From JAGOBP01 sp964550855 (GTDB lineage: Bacteria; Chloroflexota; Anaerolineae; Fen-1058): a stretch of 64,000 bases of DNA. Location of the stretch: the NCBI GenBank assembly GCA_964550855.1, contig CAZKBQ010000001.1:1-64000 (forward strand). Direction: 5' to 3'. Numbering within the stretch: the stretch's first letter is position 1; every line of letters starts with the position of its first letter. Made by a program: the position numbers and the translations under genes. The notes beneath the pieces are model-generated. The model ran no database searches. It was not told the DNA's origin and saw nothing but the letters and a program-made list of their open reading frames with translations. This document shows, piece by piece, positions 33,824-43,817 of the stretch.

Positions 33824-35995
33824 GTTGTCCAGTTGGATAACTTTGAGCACCTGCTGGCGGGCGTGCAACTGATCGACGACATTCTCACCCACGCGCCATA
33901 CGTTCAAATACTGGTGACGTCGCGGCAGGTGCTTAATCTGCAAAGTGAGTGGCTGATCGAGATTACGGGTTTGCCGTATCTGGAATCAGATCCTGCAGCA
34001 GTTGCAACACAATCGGCGGCAGCGTTATTTGAGGAACGTTATCGTCAGGTATGCGCCCGATCAATCGATACGCCCGACGAGCGCGCCGCCGTCAGTCGCA
34101 TCTGCCGGCTGGTCGAAGGTTTGCCATTAGCGCTTGAACTGGCAGCGTCGCTGGCGCGGCATGACAGTTGCGCGGCCATTGCGGCACGCATCCAGCACAA
34201 TTTGGGCGAGCTGGCGACGACGCTACGCGACATCCCCGCACGTCAACGCAGCCTGCGGGCCGTGTTCGATGCGTCATGGCGGCAGTTGACAGCCGATGAG
34301 CAAATGTTGTTAGCGCAGTTATCCGTTTTCAAAGGCAGCTTTACGCTTGAGGCCATGGCGCATGTGGCTCAAGCGAGCAGCGCTGCGCTGGGGGCGCTGC
34401 AAGATAAATCATGCCTGCATCAGCTGGATCATGGACGTTACATGCTGCACGAGGTCTTACGCTTTTTTGCGGCAGAGAAGTTGGCCGAGTTGTCTGCGGT
34501 ATCGCCCGCGTTGGCGCTCACGGCGCGGCGCCATAGCGCCTATTATTTGTCGCTGGTGAATCGGCATGCGCCGGCCCTGGGCGGCGCTGAATCACAACAG
34601 GCCGTGCAAGGTATTTGGACTGATCTGGATAACATCCGACAAGCCTGGCAAACAGCCGTCGAGCATTTGGATCTGGCCGCCATTCAGCGCAGCCAAAATG
34701 CCCTGATCTTGTTTTATCGACTGGCGGGGCTGCTGTCTGAAGGTGCAGCGGTCCTGGCCCAGGCCATCGATCAGCTACGCGCGCAATTGAAGCGCCTGCC
34801 AGAACCGGCGATCGAAATCAAGACCGTATTGAATCAGCTGTATATCAGCCAGTGTCATATCTTCCGGCGGTTGGCGCGCTACTCCTCGGCCCTGGAGGCC
34901 GCAGCTGAAGCTACCCGCTTAGCTCAGGCCGTGGACGACGCCGCGGGCGAAGCGGACGCGCACTATGTGGCCGGTCTGGTGCTGTGGTATCAAGCCAATT
35001 ACGTCGAAGCCCAACAACAGGCCGAAGCGGCCTTGCAGCACTATCGGCAAGCGCATGATCTCATCAAGCAGAGCCGTGCTCACAACTTGCTGGGCGGCGT
35101 CATGCTTGAGCTGGGCCAATATCCTGACGCCGGAGATCATTTTGAGGAAGCATTGAAGCTATCCCGCACCGCCGCCGATCGCATCGGCGAGGCGATGGAA
35201 CTGGCTAACCTCGGCCAGCTCTATGGCAAACAGGGCGATTACGGCCGAGAACGCGCCTATCTCCTGGAATCGCTGCCCATCGCGCAAAACTCCAGCGAGC
35301 CGCGCATGTATGCCAAATCGTTGTGCGATCTGGGCTTCAACAGTTATCTGTTGGGCGAATACACACCCGCTCGCGATCTCTACGAGCGCAGCCTGGCCAT
35401 CCTGCGCGCTGGGGGTGATCGAGCCTGGGAGGCGGAAACGCTGGTCAAACTCAGCCTGCTGTTGCACCGGCTCGGTAATCAGACTCAGGCGCGCCGTGAG
35501 TGTGAGCAAGCCTTGACCATCGCGCGCTCGATCGATCATCGCGAGTATCAGGGTATGGCCTTGACGCAATTAGGTCATCTGGCTGCAGCTGAGCACAAAT
35601 GGGCTGAAGCCGAAACCTATTATCAGGAAGCGTTGGCACTGCATCAAACCCTGGGGCTGCATCAAGGCCTGATCGAGATTCTGGCGGGGCAGGCCTGGCT
35701 GGCCGCGCAGCAGGGGCAAGTTGAGCGAGCCAAAGTTGTCCTGGAAGCCATCTTTGATGATCTTCAGATCAACCCAACTTTAGTGGGTGCGATCGAACCA
35801 GTGCGGATTTTATTAACCTGTTATCATAGCCTCACGCGCCTGGGGGATGAACGCGCCCGACAAATCCTGGACACAGCGTATGGTTTGTTGCAGGCGCAAG
35901 CGGCGCAAATTACCGACAGTCAACTTAGAACCAGCTTCCTGCAGAACGTGCCCACGCACGTCGAACTCGCAGCCAGGTGGCTCAGCTCTCAATAA
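33824..35995 (+). pseudogene. STAND-type ATPase/TPR regulator, N-terminus lost
   Basis: Convincing sequence starts at about 33824 with the Walker-B-like segment VVQLDNFEHLLAG. It continues with ILVTSRQVLNLQSEW, CRLVEGLPLALELAAS, a winged-helix-like region (LLAQLSVFKGSFTLEAM) and about 400 residues of TPR repeats up to the stop at 35995. Full-length relatives are signal-transducing ATPases with an N-terminal DNA-binding or effector domain and a Walker A loop; both are missing here. The open frame continues upstream to 33071, but that part is antisense to the surface-protein gene. About 720 residues of good sequence remain. Confidence 0.75.
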
Positions 35996-36040
35996 CGATA
36001 GACAGCAATTCGCCCGCCACTACTGCCCTGCTCTAACAAG

Positions 36041-36085
36041 ACTTCCCAGGCACTGGGCTGCGGATTCAAATCCCATCACCCGCTC
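36041..36085 (+). repeat. Degenerate copy of the tRNA-Gly 3' half
   Basis: The 45 bases starting ACTTCCCAGGCACTGGGC match the tRNA-Gly(CCC) anticodon loop through acceptor end (32373-32416) with about five substitutions. The last 17 bases (ATCCCATCACCCGCTC and one before) are exact. No 5' half is present, so it cannot be a functional tRNA. Confidence 0.85.
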
Positions 36086-36236
36086 CAGACCCCTTTGTTG
36101 CGGCGCATAATACCGCAACCCAGGCCGCCTCTTTGCGCCGGCGGAGCGTCCGTCCGGCGAGCGTGACGCGCCAAGCCGGCTATAATTACCCCTCGGCGGC
36201 CTCGCGGCCGACTCGTGCTCGATCAGGAATTGCCTC

Positions 36237-37181
36237 ATGACTTACCTTGATTCCCTCTCCAAAGTACTGCCCGTCATCTTGTTGTTTGTTCTGGGTCTGA
36301 TGCTCAATCGCCGTCGCTGGCTGCGGCCGGACACGCTGACGGATCTGAAGAATCTGGTGATCAAACTCACGCTGCCGCTGGCGTTGTTTCTGGCTTTTTC
36401 GCGCGTCAGACTGGAGCCGTACCACCTGATCATTTTCGCAGTGATGTTCGGCAGTTGTGTCGTGGCGCTGCTGGTCGGCCGCGCGCTCCGGCCGCTGGTC
36501 CGCCTTCGTTCGCCATACTTCCCCGTGCTCATGACCGGCTTCGAGGCCGGGATGATGGGCTACGCCATCTATGGCGCGGTCTATGGCGCGGACAACCTGT
36601 ACAAGTTCGGTCTCATCGATCTGGGACAGGTGGTGTTTGTGTTCTTCGTGCTGGTGGGCGTGCTGGAACGGCAGGCGTCTGCCGCTCGCTCCTGGGGTGA
36701 CACCGTGCGCAATTTTCTGACCACGCCCGTCATCGATGGGATTTTGCTGGGCATCGCCGCCGGTCAACTGGGTGTGATGACTGCCCTGCTCGAGGTGCCG
36801 CTGGCTGACGGGGTTCTGCGCACGATCGAGCTGCTGGCCGGGCTGACCACGCCGCTTATCGCGCTGATCATCGGCTGCGAGATGCGGCTGGAGCCGGGGC
36901 AGATTCGCGAGCCGCTCAAGGCCATCGGGCTGCGGCTGATCTTCTGGCTGCCGATCGGCCTGCTTATCAACGCTTTCGTGATCGATCGGCTGCTGCAGCT
37001 CGATCGGGCGTTTCAGGCCGCCGTGCTGACGATGATCGTGCTGCCGCCGCCGTTTGTCATTCCGCTGTTCATCAAGGCCGATGATCCGGCCAACCGCACG
37101 TTCGTCGTCAACACGTTGTCGCTGGCGACGTTGGTGACGCTGTTCGCCTTCGCCATTGTCACCATCAGTTACGCGCCGTGA
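36237..37181 (+). CDS. AEC-family transporter (auxin-efflux-carrier-like permease)
   Basis: This 314-residue protein has about ten membrane helices in two halves of five, as in the AEC/bile-acid-anion superfamily. Recognisable segments are VILLFVLGLMLNRR at the start, GFEAGMMGYAIYGAVYG in the first half, and TPLIALIIGCEMR and PPPFVIPLFIK in the second. AEC proteins export small organic acids or related anions; the substrate is unknown. It is a single gene, with start ATG 36237 and no strong ribosome-binding site. Confidence 0.85.
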   Translation: MTYLDSLSKVLPVILLFVLGLMLNRRRWLRPDTLTDLKNLVIKLTLPLALFLAFSRVRLEPYHLIIFAVMFGSCVVALLVGRALRPLVRLRSPYFPVLMTGFEAGMMGYAIYGAVYGADNLYKFGLIDLGQVVFVFFVLVGVLERQASAARSWGDTVRNFLTTPVIDGILLGIAAGQLGVMTALLEVPLADGVLRTIELLAGLTTPLIALIIGCEMRLEPGQIREPLKAIGLRLIFWLPIGLLINAFVIDRLLQLDRAFQAAVLTMIVLPPPFVIPLFIKADDPANRTFVVNTLSLATLVTLFAFAIVTISYAP

Positions 37182-37344
37182 CCGGCCGCCCACTGGACTA
37201 GGATTTGAAAACATTCTGCGACAAGATTAAACATAACTCAGCGAAAACGGGGTTTTTGTCCTCACGGCCCGTCTCAAACCCGATTGGATCGTTCCACCCT
37301 CCCGGTTTCCACTGCCCAATTTGTGAAGTCTCCTACTTTGCCAG

Positions 37345-37373
37345 TTGATTTTTCGGTAAAGTCGTGATACCCT
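37345..37373 (+). promoter_or_regulatory. Putative upstream promoter of rpoD
   Basis: TTGATT (37345-37350) and TACCCT (37368-37373) have 17-base spacing. They lie 250 bases upstream of the sigma-factor gene in an otherwise gene-free 440-base interval (37182-37622). Confidence 0.4.
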
Positions 37374-37533
37374 CTTTCTGTTACGTTTGAACGGCGCGCA
37401 CCATCAGCTAAACAGGCCCGCGTCGCAGGCGAAGCGGCCGTGCCGGTTCCGGCGCGGTTGCCAGCGAAGATCTCGGCGGTCCGAGCAGTCTGACAGAAAC
37501 CGGCAATCATGTCTCGCGCGTGCAGGAAGAATC

Positions 37534-37578
37534 AAGAGCACGGTGCGCCGATCAGGCGGCGCGCAGGTGCTCTTTATT
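37534..37578 (+). terminator. Hairpin upstream of rpoD
   Basis: AAGAGCAC (37534-37541) pairs with GTGCTCTT (37567-37574), with an inner GGTGCGCC/GGCGCGC stem, followed by TATTTCTGTT. A TACAAT -10-like box (37584-37589) follows directly, so the hairpin may insulate or attenuate the sigma-factor promoter. Confidence 0.55.
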
Positions 37579-37622
37579 TCTGTTACAATCAATATTGATC
37601 CAGATCAGGCAGGTGTTTTCAA

Positions 37623-38861
<1,239 letters not shown>

Positions 38862-38883
38862 GCCGCGCCGGTTCACCCATCAG

Positions 38884-38920
38884 CCGCCTCGTCAAGCCCA
38901 TCGGTTTCACGAGGCGGTTT
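38884..38920 (+). terminator. Terminator after rpoD
   Basis: CCGCCTCGT (38884-38892) pairs with ACGAGGCGG (38909-38917), followed by TTTGCG. Confidence 0.6.
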
Positions 38921-38958
38921 GCGATCAGCCGCCGGAATCATGTTACAATGCGCCGCGT

Positions 38959-39423
38959 ATGCCCGATCTGCTTGTCAGACTTTATGCCCTGCCCATCACG
39001 CCGCGCGAACTTGACGGCGTGATCATCCGCCGTCCGCTGCCCCACGAGCAGGGCGCGATCAAAGCCTGGATCGCGCGCCACTTCGAGCCGGGCTGGGCCG
39101 ACGAATTCGCCGCCTGCTTCAAGTCGCTGCCGGTGACGGCCTTCATCGCCCTGCGCGACGACCAGCCGGTCGGCTTCGCCTGTTACGAGGCCACCGCGCG
39201 CGGCTTCTTCGGCCCGACCGGTGTGATCCAAACGGAGCGGGGGCGCGGCATCGGCGCGGAACTGTTGATGCGATCGATGCTGGGCCTGCGCGAACTGGGC
39301 TACGCCTACGCCATCATCGGCGACGCCGGGCCGGTGGACTTCTACGTCTCGGCGCTCGGCGCCATCGTCATCCCCGACTCGACGCCGGGCATCTATCCCC
39401 CGCCGCTTGATGCTTCGCGATGA
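38959..39423 (+). CDS. GNAT-family N-acetyltransferase
   Basis: This 154-residue acetyltransferase has VIIRRPLPHEQGAIKAWIARHF, FIALRDDQPVGFACYEA and the acetyl-CoA loop ERGRGIGAELLMRSM, then YAYAIIGDAGPVDFYVSALGA. ATG 38959 lies 10 bases after a TACAAT box with no ribosome-binding site, so the mRNA is likely leaderless. The stop overlaps the next start (ATGA). The acceptor is unknown. Confidence 0.87.
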   Translation: MPDLLVRLYALPITPRELDGVIIRRPLPHEQGAIKAWIARHFEPGWADEFAACFKSLPVTAFIALRDDQPVGFACYEATARGFFGPTGVIQTERGRGIGAELLMRSMLGLRELGYAYAIIGDAGPVDFYVSALGAIVIPDSTPGIYPPPLDASR

Positions 39424-40271
39424 ATGCCATGCCGCTTGATTACGACGCACTGGAACGCGACTTCGCGGCGTGGGCGCAGGCGCAGCCCGACATCCGCGCC
39501 GTGGTTGTGATCGGCTCGCGCGCCCGCATCGATCCGCCGCCGGATGAATGGTCCGATCTCGATCTGATCGTGTTCACCTCAGACCTGCCAAAGTATGCCG
39601 CCGACAACCGCTGGCTGGCGTCATTCGGCGCGATCGAGCTCGCCGTGATCACCCATTCGCCGCGCGGCGACGTCGAATGGATCGTCGTCTTCGACAACGG
39701 CTTGAAGTTTGATGTCTTGCTCGCCCCGATCGATCCACTCAGCCCGATCGATACCGCCGATTACGACATCGTGCTGCAATACGGCGTGCGCGTGCTGTTC
39801 GACGCGAGCGCGCCCGATCTGAAACGCGCCTTCGAGCGCGATCCGCAACCGGTCGCGCTGCCGGCTGCCGGCGAGTTCGCGCAGGCCGTGCAGCGATTCG
39901 GTCTGGAGGCGTTGCGCGCCGCCAAATTCATCCGGCGCGGCGATCGGTGGCGCGCTCACGTCACATTGGACTGCCAGCTCAAGTCGCAGCTATTGACGCT
40001 GCTGGAATGGCACACGCTGTCCGCCGATCCGGGACGGCGCGTGTGGCACGACGGGCGCTTTATTGAGCAGTGGGCCGATCGGCGCGCCGTGGCCGCCCTG
40101 CCCCAGCTCAGCGCGCTGCACGATCCTGCCGATCTGCGTCGCGCGCTGTTCGCCATGCTTGATCTGTATCGATGGACGGCCGCGGAAACCGCGCAGCGTT
40201 TGGGCTTGAGCCATCCCGGCTGCACGGTGCAGCGCGTGACCGACTGGCTCACAGCGATCTTTGAAAATTGA
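39420..40271 (+). CDS. Nucleotidyltransferase, aminoglycoside 6-adenylyltransferase (ANT(6)/AadK)-like
   Basis: This 283-residue protein has the nucleotidyltransferase motif VVVIGSRARID...EWSDLDLIVFT with the metal-binding aspartates, followed by WIVVFDNGLKFDVLLAP. The C-terminal helical part carries LDCQLKSQLLTLLEWH and RRVWHDGRFIEQWAD, as in streptomycin adenylyltransferases. Environmental members are usually of unknown specificity; true resistance is unproven. It overlaps the GNAT gene by 4 bases, so two transferases are co-expressed. Confidence 0.88.
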   Translation: MNAMPLDYDALERDFAAWAQAQPDIRAVVVIGSRARIDPPPDEWSDLDLIVFTSDLPKYAADNRWLASFGAIELAVITHSPRGDVEWIVVFDNGLKFDVLLAPIDPLSPIDTADYDIVLQYGVRVLFDASAPDLKRAFERDPQPVALPAAGEFAQAVQRFGLEALRAAKFIRRGDRWRAHVTLDCQLKSQLLTLLEWHTLSADPGRRVWHDGRFIEQWADRRAVAALPQLSALHDPADLRRALFAMLDLYRWTAAETAQRLGLSHPGCTVQRVTDWLTAIFEN

Positions 40272-40330
40272 AGGCGTGCCCGGGTCGATCACCATCCGCC
40301 CGGGCGCAGGGTTTAAGACGGGGGCAGGCA

Positions 40331-41098
40331 ATGGGAATTTTCACCAGGCCGGTGCGGGTGGCAGGGGCGACCAACATTTTTGCGCGAGCGGCGAAAGACG
40401 GCCGACAGTTTCTGGCCTACAATTTTCGCTACGAGGCCGCCGACGACTTTGCGCTGATCCTGCCGCTGCCCACGCCGCCCGAGACGCTGCCGACTGACGT
40501 GCGCTTCATCGACCTATCCGGTTACGATTCGTTCTTTAGCGATCTGCGCCACGGCTTTCCCGAACTCGAGCGTGAAGCCGAAAAAGTGTCACTGACCGAT
40601 CGGATTATCGAGAAAGTGCGCGACTGGCTGGACATCGATCCCACGCGCGCGGCGATTACGTTTGCGCCCAATCCGGCGGCGCTGTCACATATCGCCGATG
40701 AGTTTCAGGTGACGCCGGCGGTGCGGCGGGCGTTGGATCGCTTTGGCGCGACCGGTTGCGTGTGTCTGAAGTTGACGGCCGGCGCGAATCGTGTGCCGCC
40801 CCTGGCAATTGAGTTTCCGCGCCGCCAACCCGATCGGTTGTTCTTCCCCACCGCGCTGGCGGCCGGCGACGTGTATGAGGCGCGGGCCTCATTCAACTAT
40901 CACCTCTTCGGCCAGCTGCCGCACTGCCCGCCGACGTGGCGGTCATCCACGTCGAGCGGCGACGAGCGGCTGCGGCTCGCGCGCGACTGGCTGAAGGTGG
41001 ACAAGAGCAGCGGCCTGCTCGCGCCCGATCTGCCAATCGTGTGGCAACGGCTGAGCGGCCTGCACGATAACCTGGATGCGTATGTGCCCGATGTTTGA
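40331..41098 (+). CDS. Conserved-looking hypothetical protein
   Basis: This 255-residue soluble protein is one I do not recognise. It has an N-terminal segment (about 20-75) with FLAYNFRYEAADDFALILPLPTPPE, a middle part (about 85-160) and a C-terminal basic half. It has no signal peptide or membrane helix. It has cysteines near 145-150 (GCVCLKL) and 200. ATG 40331 is preceded by GGGGCAGG. It is downstream of, and co-oriented with, the nucleotidyltransferase gene (60-base gap). Confidence 0.7.
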   Translation: MGIFTRPVRVAGATNIFARAAKDGRQFLAYNFRYEAADDFALILPLPTPPETLPTDVRFIDLSGYDSFFSDLRHGFPELEREAEKVSLTDRIIEKVRDWLDIDPTRAAITFAPNPAALSHIADEFQVTPAVRRALDRFGATGCVCLKLTAGANRVPPLAIEFPRRQPDRLFFPTALAAGDVYEARASFNYHLFGQLPHCPPTWRSSTSSGDERLRLARDWLKVDKSSGLLAPDLPIVWQRLSGLHDNLDAYVPDV

Positions 41099-41238
41099 CC
41101 GCCCCGCTCTTGCCAGTTGACCGTCCGCCTCCGATTAAGGGGGCGGCTTTTTTTAGGTGGAAAATTGCTTTATTTTTTGCGCGATGCGCAGTCTTGATCT
41201 ATACTGCGCCGCAATTTTGCCACAGCAAGGAGCGGAGC

Positions 41239-42453
41239 ATGAGCCTCGACAAACGCAATCTCTATCGTTTTCCGTGGTCCAAGAACGACAATCCCATCGG
41301 CTGGCTGGAAGTGACCGACATCTGCAATCTGGCCTGCCTGGGCTGTTACCGGCAAAAACTCAGCGGGCACAAGACACTGGAGCAGGTGAAGGAAGAGGTG
41401 CTGTACCTGAAGCGCTGGCGCAACGTCGACAACCTGTCCATCGCGGGCGGCGAGCCGCTGATGTATCCGCATTTGCTGGACCTGGTGGCTTTTGCGCGGC
41501 AGCAAGGCATCAAGCCGATCGTGCTGACGAACGGCCTCAAGCTCGATCGCGCAACGGTGGTGGAGTTGAAGAAGGCGGGGCTGGCCGGCTTCACCATCCA
41601 CATCGACAGCAACCAGGGCCGCCCGCAGTGGCGCGACAAGAACGAAGTGGAGACCAACGCCCTGCGCCAGCACTTTGCGGACATGATCCACGACGTGGGC
41701 GGGCTGTACGTGATCTTCAACAGCACAGTCTATCCCTCCACCATGCAGTACATCCCGGAGATGGTGAAGTGGGCGCAGCGCAACATCGACCGGGTGCACG
41801 GCATGGTGTTCATCTGCTTCCGCACCGCGCCGCTGGATGAAGAAGTGACCTACCAGGTGGGCGATGATCTGGTGGACGCGCGCCATCTGACCTACGCCAG
41901 CGAAGTGACGCCCGATCGAAACATCACGTCCTACGAGGTGTACGATCTGATCAAAGAGCACGTGCCGGAGTTCGAGGCGTCGGGGTATCTGGGCGGCACG
42001 TGGAAGATCGATTCGATCAAGTGGCTGGCCGGGGCGATGATCGGCAGCAAAGAGCAGATCTACGGCTCCATCGGCAAACGCACGATGGAACTGGCGCAGG
42101 CGGGCCATCACTGGTTTACGGGCAAATACTTAGCCTATCTCAGCCAGTCCAGCATCGGGCGCAAGGTGTTCCTGGCGTCGCTGTTCGACCGGACGGTGCG
42201 CGCCGCGCACGGCCGCTATTTACGCGATCTGGTGCGGCATCCGGGCCGGCTGTTCACGCCGGTGTACGTGCAGAGCATCGGCGTGATTCAGGCGCCGGAC
42301 ATCATGCCCGACGGCACAGCCGATATGTGCGACAGCTGCCCGGACATGACGTTTTGGAACGGCGAATTGATCAACTCGTGCCGCATGGACGAGTATCGGC
42401 TGTTCGGCGGCTTTGTGACGGTGGTGGATCACACCAAAGAGCGCGCGAATTAG
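41239..42453 (+). CDS. Radical SAM protein
   Basis: This 404-residue enzyme has the cluster motif CNLACLGCYR (near residue 32; Cys-x3-Cys-x2-Cys), the GGE motif (SIAGGEPLMYP) and a TIM-barrel-like body. Further cysteines lie in the C-terminal part (MCDSCPDMTFWNGELINSC), suggesting a second, SPASM-like iron-sulfur site. The substrate is unknown. ATG 41239 has AAGGAGCGG upstream. An IS3 remnant lies immediately after the gene. Confidence 0.92.
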   Translation: MSLDKRNLYRFPWSKNDNPIGWLEVTDICNLACLGCYRQKLSGHKTLEQVKEEVLYLKRWRNVDNLSIAGGEPLMYPHLLDLVAFARQQGIKPIVLTNGLKLDRATVVELKKAGLAGFTIHIDSNQGRPQWRDKNEVETNALRQHFADMIHDVGGLYVIFNSTVYPSTMQYIPEMVKWAQRNIDRVHGMVFICFRTAPLDEEVTYQVGDDLVDARHLTYASEVTPDRNITSYEVYDLIKEHVPEFEASGYLGGTWKIDSIKWLAGAMIGSKEQIYGSIGKRTMELAQAGHHWFTGKYLAYLSQSSIGRKVFLASLFDRTVRAAHGRYLRDLVRHPGRLFTPVYVQSIGVIQAPDIMPDGTADMCDSCPDMTFWNGELINSCRMDEYRLFGGFVTVVDHTKERAN

Positions 42454-42650
42454 GCGCGATACCTCAAGACCACTGCCAGGGCTTTCAGGCGTTTCGCTTT
42501 ATCGACTTGCAGACTGCCATATTTCTGTCGCCAACGGTGCAACGTCGCTTCGGCACTGCCCTTCCGCCGACAGAAGTCAGGCACAGATTTCTGGCTCGTA
42601 TCGGCTTCGCGCAGAATCATCGCGATTTCTGCAGGTGTATGTTGCTTCAT
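42450..42650 (-). pseudogene. IS3-family OrfA transposase, truncated
   Basis: These 66 residues match the helix-turn-helix protein of IS3-type elements (TPAEIAMILREAD, EATLHRWRQKYG, DKAKRLKAL). The conserved leucine-zipper continuation is replaced by a short unrelated tail, and no orfB follows. It is a remnant that ends against the radical SAM gene. Confidence 0.85.
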
Positions 42651-43055
42651 CGAGTGCGCTCCTTGGTTTCAATCGGGGACGCGGCACTCTCATTACACGC
42701 GGTGCTAATTTTGGTAGCAGGTCAGGGGCGGCAAATGCTGATCGCATTACTCGATTGGTGGCAGACAGGCGTCAACGACATCGGCACGCTGCGCCCTGAT
42801 ACAATTGCGCGCATTCCAGAAAGCGCCCCACTACTGGAAGCGGAGCGGATCGCGCGCGAGCGCGAGCCAGGAGACGGTTCGCCGCAGCAGAGCGTTGTAG
42901 AGCAGATGAAAAGTGCGTTGAACGAAATGGAGCGGGTTAACCCGCGCGTGCGGCCGCAGCGCCTCTGCTGCGCTTTGGCGCTGCGGCTGATGATGTAACG
43001 AGCACCCCAGTTGGGGAACCCTTCAGATGCCGGGCCGCCGTCCCTTCGACGCCCA
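42651..43055 (+). other. Gene-poor stretch with an unassigned open frame
   Basis: An open frame on the plus strand extends to 42998. It contains a hydrophobic segment, then WWQTGVNDIGTLRPDTIARIPESAPLLEAERIA and a charged region (VVEQMKSALNEMERV). It has no credible start, because its upstream part is antisense or out-of-frame to the radical SAM and IS3 genes. It may be the tail of a gene broken by the IS3 insertion. Confidence 0.3.
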
Positions 43056-43083
43056 TTGACAAACTAGGAAACTCTTTTATAAT
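43056..43083 (+). promoter_or_regulatory. Consensus promoter of the toxin-antitoxin operon
   Basis: TTGACA (43056-43061) and TATAAT (43078-43083) are perfect, with 16-base spacing. Confidence 0.85.
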
Positions 43084-43097
43084 CTAGACAGTCTAGA
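43083..43097. promoter_or_regulatory. Operator palindrome of the toxin-antitoxin operon
   Basis: TCTAGAC-A-GTCTAGA is a perfect 15-base palindrome starting at the last base of the -10 box. This position suits autorepression by the antitoxin or toxin-antitoxin complex. Confidence 0.75.
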
Positions 43098-43110
43098 CAG
43101 GAGGTGTGCC

Positions 43111-43365
43111 ATGTCTCATGTTTGGCAACTTCAAGAAGCCAAAAACAAATTCAGCGAAGTCGTCGAAGCCGCGCTTACCCATGGGCCGCAGGTGATTACC
43201 CGACGCGGCGCCGAAACCGCCATCGTGCTCTCCTATGCCGACTATCGTGAACTGCTCCTTACCAAACAGAAGCTCTCTGATTTTTTCAGAGAATCCCCAC
43301 TCGCTGGCGTCGAACTCGACCTGACCCGTGACACTGGCCCGGCTCGAGGTGATCCAGCGCTATGA
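43111..43365 (+). CDS. Phd/YefM-family antitoxin
   Basis: This 84-residue antitoxin has the Phd/YefM N-terminal DNA-binding motif (WQLQEAKNKFSEVVEAAL, GPQVITRRGAETAIVLSYADYREL). A C-terminal tail should wrap the toxin. GGAGG precedes ATG 43111. The 3' end overlaps the toxin gene by 4 bases. It should neutralise the PIN-domain toxin and bind the palindrome at 43083. Confidence 0.93.
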   Translation: MSHVWQLQEAKNKFSEVVEAALTHGPQVITRRGAETAIVLSYADYRELLLTKQKLSDFFRESPLAGVELDLTRDTGPARGDPAL

Positions 43366-43781
43366 GATACCTGCTCGATACGAACGTCATTTCAGAACTG
43401 GTCGCCAGACGCCCCAACGAAAGCGTTATTCAGTGGCTTGATGAACTTGATCCGGCCAGCGTTTACTTGAGCGTGATTACGATCGGTGAACTTCGCAAAG
43501 GCATCGAGAAACTGTCCGATTCGCTACGGAAGGAGCAACTGCAAACCTGGCTCACTGACGAGTTATTGGTGCGCTTTCGAGACAGAGTACTTGTGCTGGA
43601 TGTGAGCGCGATGTTGATCTGGGGTGAGCTGGTGGGCAGACTGGAGCGAAGCGGCAGGCGGCTTTCAGCCATAGACTCGCTGATCGCCGCATTGGCGCTC
43701 TCGCACTCCTGTTCGCTGGTCACTCGGAACGAAGCGGATTTTGCAGACACCGGCGTAAAGATCATCAATCCCTGGCGGTGA
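43362..43781 (+). CDS. VapC-type PIN-domain ribonuclease toxin
   Basis: This 139-residue PIN protein has the acidic active-site motifs LLDTNVISEL (residues 4-13), SVITIGELRKGIE, SAIDSLIAALAL and VTRNEADFADTGV. VapC-type toxins cut RNA, often tRNA, when the antitoxin is lost. Translation is coupled to the antitoxin by ATGA overlap. The pair sits beside an IS3 remnant, consistent with recent acquisition. Confidence 0.93.
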   Translation: MRYLLDTNVISELVARRPNESVIQWLDELDPASVYLSVITIGELRKGIEKLSDSLRKEQLQTWLTDELLVRFRDRVLVLDVSAMLIWGELVGRLERSGRRLSAIDSLIAALALSHSCSLVTRNEADFADTGVKIINPWR

Positions 43782-43817
43782 GTGCGCTCGTTTCAGTAGC
43801 GGCAGCCCGATCTTCCC

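Larger units (their letters stand above)
32345..36085. mobile_element. Probable integrated-island remnant at tRNA-Gly
   Basis: The segment is bounded on the left by the intact tRNA-Gly and on the right by an imperfect copy of the tRNA's 3' half. This is the signature left when an element integrates into a tRNA gene. It contains only two broken genes and no integrase. Confidence 0.5.

Noticed and set aside
39420..40271. Calling the nucleotidyltransferase a true aminoglycoside-resistance gene
   Set aside because: The family signature is clear, but environmental homologues have varied substrates; resistance cannot be read from the sequence.
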